Shown: piece by piece, positions 1-8,501 of the stretch | Numbering within the stretch: the stretch's first letter is position 1 | Layout of the letters: every line of letters starts with the position of its first letter | Source of the DNA: an uncultured Caulobacteraceae bacterium | GTDB lineage: Bacteria > Pseudomonadota > Alphaproteobacteria > Caulobacterales > Caulobacteraceae | Assembly (NCBI GenBank): GCA_903923135.1 | Contig: CAIXWN010000113.1 | Coordinates: 1-38,331 of the forward strand | Reading direction: 5' to 3' | Length of the DNA: 38,331 bases | The notes under the pieces: model-generated | What the model saw: the letters and a program-made list of their open reading frames with translations, nothing else | The model's database searches: none | What the model was told of the DNA's origin: nothing | Translations under genes and position numbers: made by a program

Positions 1-123
1 GCCAATCTTATGGCTCTTGCCGGTGTAGTACAGAATCCGTTCGGTCGTGGTTGTCTTGCCGGCATCGATGTGGGCCATGATGCCGAAATTGCGGTAGTCG
101 GCGATTTTGGTGGTGCGGGGCAT
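1..123 (-). CDS. fusA: Elongation factor G, N-terminal 41 residues (cut by window edge)
   Basis: EF-G is the ribosomal translocase GTPase. Only the first 41 codons lie in the window. They read [20 protein letters not shown] followed by the P-loop [15 protein letters not shown], which is the canonical EF-G G1 region (AHIDAGKTT). The start is the ATG at 121-123, 112 nt after the rpsG stop. Order and strand match the conserved str operon rpsL-rpsG-fusA(-tuf), so it is probably co-transcribed with the two upstream ribosomal protein genes. The rest of the gene and any following tuf gene lie outside the window. Confidence 0.95.
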   Translation of the reverse strand, partial: MPRTTKIADYRNFGIMAHIDAGKTTTTERILYYTGKSHKIG

Positions 124-235
124 GACGGCGTTCTGCAAAAGGGTTTGGATCAGGGACTCGGCCGAAGGCGCGCGCGGTCTATCTCAAACCGCCCGCGCCG
201 AGAAGGGTCTGCCGGGGAAGAAACCGATATAGGGA

Positions 236-721
<486 letters not shown>

Positions 722-1093
722 TTATTTCGGGCGCTTGGCGCCATAAAGCGAACGGCGTTGCTTGCGGTCCTTCACCCCCTGGGTGTCGAGCACGCCGCGG
801 AGGATGTGGTAACGCACGCCGGGCAAATCCTTCACGCGGCCGCCGCGGATCAGGACCACCGAGTGCTCTTGCAGGTTGTGGCCCTCGCCCGGGATGTAGC
901 ACACCGCTTCGATGCCGGAGGTCAGGCGCACCTTGGCCACCTTCCGCAGAGCCGAGTTCGGCTTCTTCGGTGTGACCGTGTAGACGCGCGTGCAGACGCC
1001 ACGCCGCTGCGGCGATCCCTTCAAGGCCGGAACCTTGTTGCGGGCCACCTTGTTGACGCGGGGCTTGCGGATCAGCTGGTTGACTGTCGGCAT
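722..1093 (-). CDS. rpsL: 30S ribosomal protein S12
   Basis: Decoding-centre protein of the small subunit. I use the ATG at 1091-1093, giving [20 protein letters not shown] and 123 residues, because it matches the universal S12 N-terminus. A 12-codon upstream extension (to 1129) matches nothing in the family. Lys43 in TPKKPNS and the Lys of GRVKDLPG are wild type, so the streptomycin-resistance positions are unmutated. The segment [12 protein letters not shown] is conserved. It is the first gene of the leftward rpsL-rpsG-fusA operon. The 260 nt upstream (1094-1353) should hold the operon promoter, but I could not assign convincing -35/-10 boxes. Confidence 0.97.
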   Translation of the reverse strand: MPTVNQLIRKPRVNKVARNKVPALKGSPQRRGVCTRVYTVTPKKPNSALRKVAKVRLTSGIEAVCYIPGEGHNLQEHSVVLIRGGRVKDLPGVRYHILRGVLDTQGVKDRKQRRSLYGAKRPK

Positions 1094-1353
1094 TGTTTCT
1101 TTCGTTGGACTAACAGGCGCGCCCTCCAACCGGAGGACACAAGGGTCGGCTTGCTCTTAGACTTTCGGGGACTTCAACGCCGATAGCCCCATAAACACGA
1201 AACAGCGCCGAAACGCTGCGGGCGATCTCGGCGCGGCGGGCCATCCGCCCGCGGGACTTCGCGTTCACCGGGGCCGATCTGATCTGGGCCTCGAAACGAG
1301 CGGGCCTGATACCCGTGAAGGGCCCCCGCGTCAACGGTCAGACGACGCCGACC

Positions 1354-2205
1354 TCAGCGGCCGACGTTCACCGAGCCCGCCCCGAACACCTGCTTGGTGA
1401 TGGCGCCGGTCACCCGGGTCACCGAAACGTCCCCGGCGCCGGCGATGGAGGCGTTCAGGGTCCTGGCGACGCCGCGCAGGCGCACGGCCCCCGAACCGGC
1501 GATCGAGGCCGTCATCGCCGTCACCGCCCCGGCCGAGACCGTGATGTCGCCGGTCCCCGCTATGCGGGCGTCCAGGGGCCCGTTCACCGAGGCCACAACG
1601 ATGCCGCCGGAGCCGGTCGACACCGCCTTGAGGCCGCCTCGGATGTCGCCGGTCCAGATCCCACCCGAGCCGGAGACGCTGAGGTCCGTCGGGCCCGCCG
1701 AACGGGCGCGCGAATCGCCGGCGCCGGCCTGGTTCAGGCGAAGACGCCCCTGCACTTCGTCGATGGTCCAGTCGCCGCAGCCCTCGTTGGTGAAGTCGAC
1801 GCTGCCGCTGCGGCCGATCTCGCCGAACACCGCCTCCCCCGCCAGGATCCGCACCGCCCGCGGCGCGCGAATCAACAGTTCTGGCAACTGCTCATAGGCC
1901 ACGGCGCTGCGACCGAAGATGGCCACAACGCGACGCCCGTCCGCCGTCCGGCACCCATGCGTGCGGCGCCCCACGTCGCCGGTCACATAGAGCCGATCGC
2001 CCAGCTTGCGGATTCGCAGGGGCAGATTCGGGTTGGCGTGGGCCAGGGTGACGACGATGTCACCGCGCGATTCGGGGATCACGGTCACCCGCGCCGCCGC
2101 GCCGCGAATCTCCACGGACGGCGCGGCCGCGGCCGCCGACGCGCCGGCCACCGCGGCCCCCATCACGCACAGCCCCGTCACGCACAGAATGAGCCGGAGG
2201 CGCAT
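1354..2205 (-). CDS. Secreted GIN-domain (DUF2807) protein
   Basis: Exported protein of 283 residues. The start at 2205 is preceded by GGAG with 6-nt spacing (TGGAGATCGACATG); a GTG at 2217 in the same frame is less likely. Residues 1 to about 28 form a signal peptide (MRLRLILCVTG followed by an Ala-rich cleavage region). The rest is a run of short glycine-rich beta repeats (SVSGSGGIWTGDIRGGL, VSTGSGGIVVASVNGPL, IAGTGDITVSAGAV, IAGSGAVRLRGVA, IAGAGDVSV). This is the pattern of the DUF2807/GIN domain, a right-handed beta-helix-like fold with a head sometimes called putative auto-transporter adhesin. No autotransporter barrel is present, so a periplasmic or surface role is only inferred. It lies between the tRNA-Gly gene and rpsL on the same strand, an odd place for it. 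Confidence 0.85.
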   Translation of the reverse strand: MRLRLILCVTGLCVMGAAVAGASAAAAAPSVEIRGAAARVTVIPESRGDIVVTLAHANPNLPLRIRKLGDRLYVTGDVGRRTHGCRTADGRRVVAIFGRSAVAYEQLPELLIRAPRAVRILAGEAVFGEIGRSGSVDFTNEGCGDWTIDEVQGRLRLNQAGAGDSRARSAGPTDLSVSGSGGIWTGDIRGGLKAVSTGSGGIVVASVNGPLDARIAGTGDITVSAGAVTAMTASIAGSGAVRLRGVARTLNASIAGAGDVSVTRVTGAITKQVFGAGSVNVGR

Positions 2206-2267
2206 GTCGATCTCCACGCGAGGACCCGGCCAGACTAGCCGAGGACGAAGGGCGACACAGCCAGAAT

Positions 2268-2290
2268 CGCCGTCAGCCCGGGCGACGGCG
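2268..2290 (-). terminator. Hairpin just downstream of tRNA-Gly, possible terminator
   Basis: A perfect 7-bp inverted repeat CGCCGTC / GACGGCG with a 9-nt loop directly follows the encoded CCA end of the leftward tRNA-Gly gene. After the stem the transcript would read AUUCUGG, without a real U-run. It could be a terminator or a 3' processing signal for the Tyr-Gly tRNA transcript. Confidence 0.4.
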
Positions 2291-2364
2291 TGGAGCGGGT
2301 AGCGGGAATCGAACCCGCGTCCTCAGCTTGGAAGGCTGCTGCACTACCTCTGTGCTATACCCGC
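2291..2364 (-). tRNA. tRNA-Gly (anticodon TCC)
   Basis: Read on the minus strand, a 74-nt cloverleaf with genome-encoded CCA. The acceptor GCGGGTA pairs with TACCCGC and the discriminator is T. The D arm is GCAC..GTGC, the anticodon arm GCAGC-CTTCCAA-GCTG gives anticodon TCC, and the T arm is GCGGG-TTCGATT-CCCGC. It lies 86 nt downstream of tRNA-Tyr on the same strand, so the two are probably one transcript. In E. coli tyrU-glyT carry the same two anticodons in the same order. Confidence 0.97.
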
Positions 2365-2365
2365 A

Positions 2366-2421
2366 CACCCCCACCGGGGGTGAAACCGCCGCGATCCAGA
2401 CCTCCGGCGCCCCGGCCGGAG
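2366..2421 (-). other. tRNA spacer with two hairpins
   Basis: The 86-nt spacer between tRNA-Tyr and tRNA-Gly contains two perfect inverted repeats. CACCCCC-ACC-GGGGGTG (2366-2382) abuts the 5' end of tRNA-Gly, and CTCCGG-N8-CCGGAG lies at 2402-2421. In a joint precursor these could guide RNase processing. This role is inferred only. Confidence 0.5.
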
Positions 2422-2450
2422 CCAGGGTGGAGGGTAGTGTCGAGAGCGCG

Positions 2451-2536
2451 TGGTGGGGGAAGTAGGACTCGAACCTACGAAGGCGTACGCCAGCGGATTT
2501 ACAGTCCGCCCCCTTTGCCACTCGGGACATTCCCCC
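2451..2536 (-). tRNA. tRNA-Tyr (anticodon GTA)
   Basis: An 86-nt class II tRNA on the minus strand with encoded CCA. The acceptor GGGGGAA pairs with TTCCCCC and the discriminator is A. The anticodon arm GCGGA-CTGTAAA-TCCGC gives GTA. A long variable arm (TGGCGTACGCCTTC) is present as expected for bacterial tRNA-Tyr, and the T arm is GTAGG-TTCGAGT-CCTAC. It is the first gene of the Tyr-Gly pair and is divergent from the TrmH-family methyltransferase gene to its right. Confidence 0.97.
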
Positions 2537-2692
2537 GACGCGCTCTCGATAACGACCGGCCTTGGAGCCCGCGGACAAATCGGGGCTGGCCCGAACGATC
2601 CGTGAAAAGCCTTCCGGTCAGGCCCTCAAGCAGTGCTAGAGGACCTCAAGGGAAGCCCGATCCGGGCCCCAAAAATCGGAGCGCGTCTTATA

Positions 2693-3508
2693 GTGGCGTC
2701 CAATCCCCAACGCAACGACCGCGGAGCAGATCGGCGACACGCCGCGTCCGGCCCCGAACACGCCGCCGGCCCGGGGCATCGCAAACGCCTCGAGGAGAGC
2801 CGCGCCGAATGGCTGTGGGGCTGGCATACGGTGCTGGCGGCGCTGGACAATCCCGCCCGCCCCCGGCCCAAACGCCTGCTGGCCACGCCCGACCGGGCGC
2901 GAACCCTGCAGGCCCGCCTGGGCGGCGCGATCACCGTCGAGGTGGCCGAAAATCCGGCCATCACCCAGATCCTGCCCCCCGGGGCCGTGCACCAGGGCGT
3001 CGGTCTGCGCATACCCCCTCTCGATCCGGTCAGCCTTGATGACCTGGCCAGCCCGGCGAGGGGCTTCCTGATCATGCTCGACCAGGTCACTGATCCGCAG
3101 AATGTCGGGGCGATTTTCCGTAGCGCCGCCGCCTTCGGCGCGCGCGGGGTAATCCTGCAGGACCGTCACGCCCCTCTGCTGACCGGCGCCCTCGCCAAGG
3201 CCGCCGCCGGGGCCGTCGACCGCATCCCCCACGCCCGCGAGGTCAATCTCTCACGCGCCCTTGAACGGCTCGAGCAGATGGGCTGGCGGGCCGTGGCCCT
3301 CGACGGCGAGGCGCCTGACGCCCTGGCCGATGTTCTCGACGGCACGCCCACGGTCCTGGTTCTGGGGGCCGAGGGCGAGGGCGTGCGGCGGCTGGTGCGC
3401 GAGCACTGCGACGCCCTGGCCAATATCCCCATGCCGGGGGGCTTCGAGAGCCTCAACGTCTCGGCCGCCGCGGCGGTGGCGCTCTACGAGGCCAGCCGAC
3501 CGAGGTAG
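2693..3508 (+). CDS. rlmB: SpoU/TrmH-family rRNA 2'-O-methyltransferase (RlmB-like)
   Basis: SAM-dependent SPOUT methyltransferase that most likely methylates a 2'-O of 23S rRNA (G2251 for E. coli RlmB). The C-terminal half carries the three SPOUT motifs: DQVTDPQNVGAIFRSA, LVLGAEGEGVRRL, and IPMPGGFESLNVSAAAAVALYE, which together form the trefoil knot that binds SAM. The N-terminal substrate-binding domain starts near WLWGWHTVLAAL, preceded by a disordered basic tail. The start is uncertain. I chose the GTG at 2693 (MASNPQRND) with GGAG at 2678-2681; an in-frame GTG at 2633 would add 20 residues. The gene is convergent with metG, with only 4 nt between the stops. RlmB versus another TrmH paralogue cannot be decided from sequence alone. 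Confidence 0.9.
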   Translation: MASNPQRNDRGADRRHAASGPEHAAGPGHRKRLEESRAEWLWGWHTVLAALDNPARPRPKRLLATPDRARTLQARLGGAITVEVAENPAITQILPPGAVHQGVGLRIPPLDPVSLDDLASPARGFLIMLDQVTDPQNVGAIFRSAAAFGARGVILQDRHAPLLTGALAKAAAGAVDRIPHAREVNLSRALERLEQMGWRAVALDGEAPDALADVLDGTPTVLVLGAEGEGVRRLVREHCDALANIPMPGGFESLNVSAAAAVALYEASRPR

Positions 3509-3512
3509 CAGT

Positions 3513-5219
3513 TCAGGCGGCGCCGCCGAACCGCGCCGTCCAGGCCGCCACGTCGGCCTCCTCGATCTTGCGGAACAGGACAGGCGGCGCGGCCACGGCC
3601 CGCCCGGCGGGGATGCGCGCCAGTTCGGCCGGCGAATCGGCCGTCGGCCACACCGGCGGCCACGCCTCGCCGACCGCGGCGGCCATAGCCTCGGCGGCGA
3701 ACGGGATGACCGGCGCGCTCACCCGGGCGTAGAGCCCCACGAGATTGATCGCCGTGCGCACGATCACCGCGGCCCGGGCCGGATCGGTCTTGATCGCGGT
3801 CCACGGAGCGGCTTCCTGGAGGTACTCGTTGCCCAGCACCCAGAGCGCGCGCAGGGCCTGGGCGCTCTTGCGCACCTCAATGGCCTCGAACTGGTCCGTC
3901 AGGTCGCCGATGCGCGCCGCCACCTGGGCCTGAAGGGCCACCTCCAGCGGCCCCGTCTCGCCGCCCTCCGGAACCACGCCGCCGAATCGCGTCTCGTTGA
4001 ACTTCAGGATGCGGTTGACGAAGTTGCCCAGCACGTCGGCCAGGTCGCGGTTCACCGCCGCGGTCAGCTGCTCCCAGGTGAAGGCGCTGTCCGAGTGTTC
4101 GGGGCTGTTGGCTGTCAGATACCAGCGCCAGGCGTCAGGCGGGAGGATCTCCAGGGCGGTGTCCATGAACACCCCCCGCTGCTGCGAGGTCGAGAACTTG
4201 CCGCCGTACCAGTTGAGCCAGTTGAACGCCTTGAGAAGGTCCACCGTCTTCCAGGGCTCGCCCGAGCCCAGGATCGTCGCCGGAAAGCTCACCGTGTGGA
4301 AGGCGACGTTGTCCTTGCCCATGAACTCCACATAGCGGACGTCATCGGCCCCGGCGTCGGTGCGCCACCACCGCCGCCAGTCGCCGCCCAGCGCGTCCGC
4401 CCATTCCTCGGTGGCGGCGACGTATTCGATCGGCGCGTCGAACCAGACATAGAACACCTTGTTTTCGAAGCCCGCTCGGGGCTTGCCGTCGCGGGCCACG
4501 GGGACGCCCCAGACCAGGTCGCGGGTGATGCCACGGTCGATCAGACCCTCGTCGAGGTGCTTGTTGGCGATCGAGCGCGCCAGGGCGGGAAACTCGGGCC
4601 GGGAATCGACCCAGGCGCGGATCTGCTCCTGCAACCGTGACTGCAGCAGATAGAGGTGACGGGTTTCGCGGACCTCGAGGTTGCGCGACCTGGAGATCAC
4701 CGAAACCGGGTCGATCAGGTCGATGGGATCAAGCAGGGAGTTGCAGCTGTCGCACTGGTCGCCCCGCGCGCCAGGCGAGCCGCAGATCGGGCAGGTGCCC
4801 TCGATGTAGCGGTCGGGGAGGAACCGGGCGTCGTCGATCGAATAGACCAGCCGGTCCGTCCGCTCCTCGATGTAGCCGTTGTCCTCCAGAACGCCCGCGA
4901 AATGCTGCGTCAGCCGGGCGTTCTGCGGTGAGGAGGATCGCCCGAACCAGTCCCAGGACAGGCCGAAGCCCTCGGCCACCGTGCGCTGAAGGTCGTGCTG
5001 TTCGCGGCAGTAGGTCACGACATCCTGTCCGGCGGCCGCCGCGGCCAGCTCGGCGGGCGTGCCGTGCTCGTCGGTGGCGCAGACGAACAGCACCTCGCGG
5101 CCCCGCGACCGCTGGAACCGCGCATAGACGTCCGCCGGCAGCATCGATCCCGCCAGATTGCCCAGGTGCTTGATCCCGTTGATGTACGGCAGGGCGGAGG
5201 TGATCAGGATGCGGGACAT
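3513..5219 (-). CDS. metG: Methionyl-tRNA synthetase
   Basis: Class I aminoacyl-tRNA synthetase of 568 residues that charges elongator and initiator tRNA-Met. The HIGH signature is HLGN at residues 18-21 and the KMSKS loop is the variant KFSTS at 341-345. A zinc-knuckle in the connective-peptide insertion uses C143/C146 and C156/C159 (CPICG, CDSCN). The anticodon-binding alpha-helical domain follows from about residue 370. There is no C-terminal EMAP/Trbp111-type tRNA-binding domain; the protein ends with the short [10 protein letters not shown] motif common in this short MetRS form. The ATG at 5217-5219 begins [15 protein letters not shown], the normal N-terminus. It is convergent with the methyltransferase gene, and tRNA-Thr lies 130 nt upstream on the other strand. 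Confidence 0.97.
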   Translation of the reverse strand: MSRILITSALPYINGIKHLGNLAGSMLPADVYARFQRSRGREVLFVCATDEHGTPAELAAAAAGQDVVTYCREQHDLQRTVAEGFGLSWDWFGRSSSPQNARLTQHFAGVLEDNGYIEERTDRLVYSIDDARFLPDRYIEGTCPICGSPGARGDQCDSCNSLLDPIDLIDPVSVISRSRNLEVRETRHLYLLQSRLQEQIRAWVDSRPEFPALARSIANKHLDEGLIDRGITRDLVWGVPVARDGKPRAGFENKVFYVWFDAPIEYVAATEEWADALGGDWRRWWRTDAGADDVRYVEFMGKDNVAFHTVSFPATILGSGEPWKTVDLLKAFNWLNWYGGKFSTSQQRGVFMDTALEILPPDAWRWYLTANSPEHSDSAFTWEQLTAAVNRDLADVLGNFVNRILKFNETRFGGVVPEGGETGPLEVALQAQVAARIGDLTDQFEAIEVRKSAQALRALWVLGNEYLQEAAPWTAIKTDPARAAVIVRTAINLVGLYARVSAPVIPFAAEAMAAAVGEAWPPVWPTADSPAELARIPAGRAVAAPPVLFRKIEEADVAAWTARFGGAA

Positions 5220-5349
5220 GTCGGTCGGTTTCCCGCGCCTCGGGTGAGACGCGTCAGTCTTCGGAGCGGCGCATATAGGACGGACCGGCCGGTTTTCCCA
5301 AGAGCCGTTGCCACCCGCCCTGCCCGTGCGGCATAAGCTGCGGCGGACG

Positions 5350-5425
5350 GCCGGCTTAGCTCAGTTGGTAGAGCAGCGCTTTTGTAAAGCGAAGGTCGCG
5401 GGTTCGAGTCCTGCAGCCGGCGCCA
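5350..5425 (+). tRNA. tRNA-Thr (anticodon TGT)
   Basis: A 76-nt cloverleaf with encoded CCA. The acceptor is GCCGGCT/AGCCGGC, the D arm GCTC..GAGC, and the anticodon loop TTTGTAA gives anticodon TGT (reads ACN). The T arm is GCGGG-TTCGAGT-CCTGC with a G-T pair. The 28 nt from its end to the next ORF are too short for an independent strong promoter, so the downstream ELM1-family gene may share transcription. Confidence 0.97.
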
Positions 5426-5453
5426 TATCCTCTCGTCCCAGGGTTCCGCCTTC

Positions 5454-6395
5454 ATGTCCCTCACTGCCTGGGCGCTCACCACCGGCGAGGCGGGCATGCG
5501 CACCCAGGCGCGGGGGCTCGCCAGGGCGGTGGCCGATGTGGTCCTCGAGAAGACCGTGCCCCCCCCATTCCACTGGCCCTGGCGCACGCCGCCGTCGTCG
5601 GAACGGTTGCATCCGCCCTGGCCAGACATCCTGATCACCTGTGGCCGCCGCTCGGTCTCCCGCGCCCTGACCATCCGCAAGGCCAGCGGCGGGCGAACCC
5701 TCACCGTGCACGTCCAGGATCCCCGCAGCCGCGCCGCCGATTTCGACCTGGTGGTCGCCATGGCCCACGACCGTATCCCCCCCGGCGGCCATGTGATCAA
5801 GGTGGCCACCGCCCTGCACGACCTGACGCCCGACAACCTCGCTGAGGCGGGGCGGTCGTGGGCCGGTCGCCTGGCCCCGCTGGGCCGGCCGCTGCTGGGC
5901 GTGGTCATCGGCGGCGACCTGAAGGGCAGGCCGTTCACGCTGACCGACGCCCGACGCCTCCTCGCAGGCTTGCAGGCCATCCGCGCGGCGACGGGGGCTG
6001 GCCTTGCCATCACGCCCTCGCGAAGGACCCCGCCGGCGATCCTGGCCCTGCTGGCCGAGGCCTTCGCCGGCGATCCAGGGGTGTTCCTGTGGACCCTGGA
6101 GGGCGACAATCCCTACCGCGGCATCCTCGCCCTGTGCGACCGGCTGGTCGTCACCAGCGACAGCGTCTCGATGGTTTCCGAGGCGCTCGCCACACCGCAC
6201 CCGGTGGAAATCTTCGACCTGGGCTTTCCTCGTCACGCCGCCTTTGTCCAGCGGCTGGTCGATCAGGGGCTGGCGCGGCGTTTCGACGGCGCCGCCGACC
6301 CTCCGGCGCGCCAGGGCGGACCGGTGAACGCCACGGACGAGGCCGCCGCCCGCGTCCGCGGCCTGCTTCAGGCCCGGACGGGCGTGGTCGGATAG
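5454..6395 (+). CDS. ELM1-family protein (mitochondrial fission ELM1-like, DUF1022)
   Basis: A 313-residue protein of the ELM1/DUF1022 family, which is widespread in alphaproteobacteria and related to plant mitochondrial fission factor ELM1. It has the two-Rossmann layout of GT-B glycosyltransferase-like proteins. Recognisable segments are the N-terminal ALTTGEAGMRTQARGLA (residues 7-23), PDILITCGRRSV, VHVQDPRSRAADFDLVVAM, LLGVVIGGDLKG, and the C-terminal LVVTSDSVSMVSEAL, which resembles a nucleotide-sugar site. The bacterial function is not established. The ATG at 5454 is close behind tRNA-Thr. Its 3' end overlaps the convergent oxygenase gene by 28 bp. Confidence 0.88.
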   Translation: MSLTAWALTTGEAGMRTQARGLARAVADVVLEKTVPPPFHWPWRTPPSSERLHPPWPDILITCGRRSVSRALTIRKASGGRTLTVHVQDPRSRAADFDLVVAMAHDRIPPGGHVIKVATALHDLTPDNLAEAGRSWAGRLAPLGRPLLGVVIGGDLKGRPFTLTDARRLLAGLQAIRAATGAGLAITPSRRTPPAILALLAEAFAGDPGVFLWTLEGDNPYRGILALCDRLVVTSDSVSMVSEALATPHPVEIFDLGFPRHAAFVQRLVDQGLARRFDGAADPPARQGGPVNATDEAAARVRGLLQARTGVVG

Positions 6396-7105
6396 GCCAG
6401 CTGCTCTCGGGCCCGCCAGTCGCTGGTCACATAGTTCATGATCACCGACCGCCGCACGCCGGGGATTGGCCGCCTGGCCAGGCCGTGCCAGGTGTTCGAA
6501 CCTGGCACGAAGACCAGGGCGGCGTTGTCGGTGAAGTCCGGACGGGCGAACCAGGCGCCGGGATCGCGATAGATGTCGGTGCCCAGGTCCGCCTGTGCGG
6601 GCGACTCCGGCAGATAGATCAACATGGTGAACCGCTTCACCCCCAGGTCGGTGTGCGGTTCCAGCCAGAATCCGTCGGTGTCCTGGGCGTACTCCAGCCG
6701 CACAAAACTGCCGGAAAGGTCGGCCCCGGTGGTGGATTCGATCACCGCCACGACCTCGGCGGACTGAAAGGCGTCCGCCACGGCCGCGCACTCGCCGAAA
6801 CGGGCGATGTTGGCGGCGTCGAAATAGTGTCTCTGGTCATTGTGCAGTTCGCGTTTGCCCGACACACCGCCCAGGTCCGGGGCGGGAAACGGCAGGCCGC
6901 GCAGCACCTGGGTCATGCCGGCTGGCAGGACGTCGGTCAGAAGCCAGTGCCGGTAGGGGTCATCCGCCGCGTGCGCCCGGCGAAAAGCGGCGACGAGGCT
7001 GCCCCTGGTGGCGGCGGTGAGGGCCTGAAGTTCCGCGGAGGAGAGCAAGGATGCGCTTTCGGGTCTGGGAGGGCCGCGCGCCGCCATCCCCGGCGCCGGA
7101 GGCAT
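6368..7105 (-). CDS. 2-oxoglutarate/Fe(II)-dependent oxygenase-like protein
   Basis: A 245-residue protein with a double-stranded beta-helix oxygenase signature. The iron-binding facial triad is H151/D153 (PHTDLG) and H207 (NTWHGL), and an Arg of the GVRRSV segment (about 218-219) sits where 2-oxoglutarate is normally held. The substrate is unknown; related proteins in Caulobacterales lie near polysaccharide or sphingolipid genes, but nothing here shows that. The start is uncertain: the ATG at 7105 lacks a clear ribosome site, and an ATG at 7087 would remove six residues. It is convergent with the ELM1-family gene (28-bp overlap) and divergent from the DUF188 gene. Confidence 0.82.
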   Translation of the reverse strand: MPPAPGMAARGPPRPESASLLSSAELQALTAATRGSLVAAFRRAHAADDPYRHWLLTDVLPAGMTQVLRGLPFPAPDLGGVSGKRELHNDQRHYFDAANIARFGECAAVADAFQSAEVVAVIESTTGADLSGSFVRLEYAQDTDGFWLEPHTDLGVKRFTMLIYLPESPAQADLGTDIYRDPGAWFARPDFTDNAALVFVPGSNTWHGLARRPIPGVRRSVIMNYVTSDWRAREQLAYPTTPVRA

Positions 7106-7194
7106 TGCTCTATATCAACGGCGCGGCGAGGTCGATGCCGCGCGCCGGTCCGCGATTGCGCTATGATGTCCCGGACCCGGGGAACGGCGAGGCG

Positions 7195-7668
7195 ATGACC
7201 CAGCACGACGACGCGATCCGCATCTTCATCGACGCCGACGCTTGCCCGGTGAAGGACGAGACCTATCGTGTGGCGCAACGTTACGGCCTCCACGTCTTCG
7301 TCGTCGCCAACAGCTACATGATGATTCCCGCCCATCCGCGCATCGAGCGCGTGGTCGTCGACGCCGGACCGGACATCGCCGACGACTGGATCGCGGACAA
7401 CGCTCGGCCGGGCGATGTGGTGGTAACCAACGACATTCCCCTGGCCGAACGCGCCCTCGCCGCCGGCGCGGCCGCCATCGGCGCCAATGGCCGCCCCTTC
7501 ACCCGCGATTCCATTGGCTCGGCCATCGCCCAGCGGGCCATCATGGAACAGATCCGCTCCACCGGCGTCGTCACAGGCGGCCCGCCGCCCTTCGGCAAGG
7601 CCGACCGTTCACGCTTTCTCCAGGCCCTCGACGAGGCGATCAACCGGGAGATGCGCAAACGGCGCTAG
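7195..7668 (+). CDS. YaiI/YqxD family protein (DUF188)
   Basis: A 157-residue member of the UPF0178/DUF188 family, with a PIN-like fold, conserved in many bacteria and of unknown function. The hallmark segment IFIDADACPVKDETYRVA lies near residues 10-27, followed by VVTNDIPLAERALAAGA and NGRPFTRDSIGSAIAQRAIMEQIR, which is the family's most conserved stretch. The conserved acidic residues suggest a nuclease-like site, which is inference only. The ATG at 7195 is preceded by GGCGAGG; the open frame extends upstream without family similarity. Confidence 0.9.
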   Translation: MTQHDDAIRIFIDADACPVKDETYRVAQRYGLHVFVVANSYMMIPAHPRIERVVVDAGPDIADDWIADNARPGDVVVTNDIPLAERALAAGAAAIGANGRPFTRDSIGSAIAQRAIMEQIRSTGVVTGGPPPFGKADRSRFLQALDEAINREMRKRR

Positions 7669-7710
7669 ATCGCGCGGACGCCCTCCGGAGCCGGCGCCCG
7701 CGCGTTTGCG

Positions 7711-8163
7711 CTATTTCATGAATTCCAGGCTCTCGAGAAGCATGGATCCCTTATTGGTGCGCCAGGCGTTGCGCTTCATGGCGGCCTCGCGGGCCAGGTC
7801 GAGCGAACCATATTGCGCCACGGCCGACTTTTCCGAATCGGCCAGGGGACGGTCCACGGACGCGAGGTCCTTGAACACCGTGATAAGATAGAGATCCGGC
7901 TCGCCGGCCCGGGGATCGACCGGGCGCTGTATGCTGCAGCCGAGAATCGCCCCGGCCCGCTTGCCCTCCTCCATCGACACGCGCCAGCCCTTCTGAAGGT
8001 CCTGCATATAGGCGTTCAACTGGCCGGGCTTCACCTCCACTTCCTGGATCATGGTCACCGGCCCGCGATCATAGTTGCGCGGAACCGCCTGGGCCGACAC
8101 CCCCGAGGCGACAAGGGTCGACAGCGCCATGACGCCGCCAGCCAAGACAAACAAAGCTCGCAC
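7711..8163 (-). CDS. Exported protein of unknown function
   Basis: A 150-residue protein with a GTG start at 8163 and an excellent ribosome site (GGGGAGG, 5-6 nt away). Residues 1-25 are a signal peptide ending near SAQA. The mature part includes a segment VTMIQEVEVKPGQLNAYMQDLQKGW followed later by YLITVFKDLASVD. The alternation of strand-helix-strand with an N-terminal 'xVKPGQ..AY' element recalls dimeric alpha/beta-barrel (ferredoxin-like) proteins such as NIPSNAP or Dabb domains. That resemblance is weak. It is single Cys-containing and no catalytic motif was recognised. It is divergent from the methyltransferase at 8502. Confidence 0.75.
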   Translation of the reverse strand: MRALFVLAGGVMALSTLVASGVSAQAVPRNYDRGPVTMIQEVEVKPGQLNAYMQDLQKGWRVSMEEGKRAGAILGCSIQRPVDPRAGEPDLYLITVFKDLASVDRPLADSEKSAVAQYGSLDLAREAAMKRNAWRTNKGSMLLESLEFMK

Positions 8164-8501
8164 GAAGTCCTCCCCACCCGTGATCAGAAGCGATCAGGCC
8201 CAGCAGAGCAGGCCGCGAAGCGATGAACAAGGCGGGCGATGACGAAGTCCCGCCCTACCGGAGGACTGCGTCCCGTCTCGCCCTGAACCTGACTCTCGTC
8301 CCCGGACCGCCCGAACATTGCGTGATAATTGATTAAAACGTCCAGGATAAAACAGCGACAATGGCGCCCGCGCGGTCGGGCCGCGGCCCCGCGGCAAGGC
8401 GTTCCACGGCGCGGCAGGCCAGAAAGGAGTGGCCCATCTTTCGCCGCCGGGCTAGGTCGCACCTCGTGGCGGGGGCTGAGCACACCGGGGATTCCGGACC
8501 C
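8164..8501. other. 338-bp intergenic region, divergent promoters expected
   Basis: No convincing gene is seen. It includes an AT-richer patch around 8321-8355 (GATAATTGATTAAAAC), which is unusual in this DNA and a likely promoter zone for the rightward methyltransferase gene, and a 6-bp inverted repeat GGCGGG/CCCGCC at 8231-8254. The open frame of the methyltransferase extends back to 8361, but that extension lacks family similarity. Confidence 0.5.

Noticed and set aside
1110-1334. Open frame of 74 codons upstream of rpsL on the minus strand
   Set aside because: Overlaps the region expected for the operon promoter, no family resemblance, no ribosome site; GC-rich chance frame.
5361-6791. 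Long 476-codon frame opposite the ELM1-family gene
   Set aside because: Antisense shadow in high-GC DNA; low-complexity Arg/Gly/Pro composition and no motifs, while the + strand frame has a clear family match.
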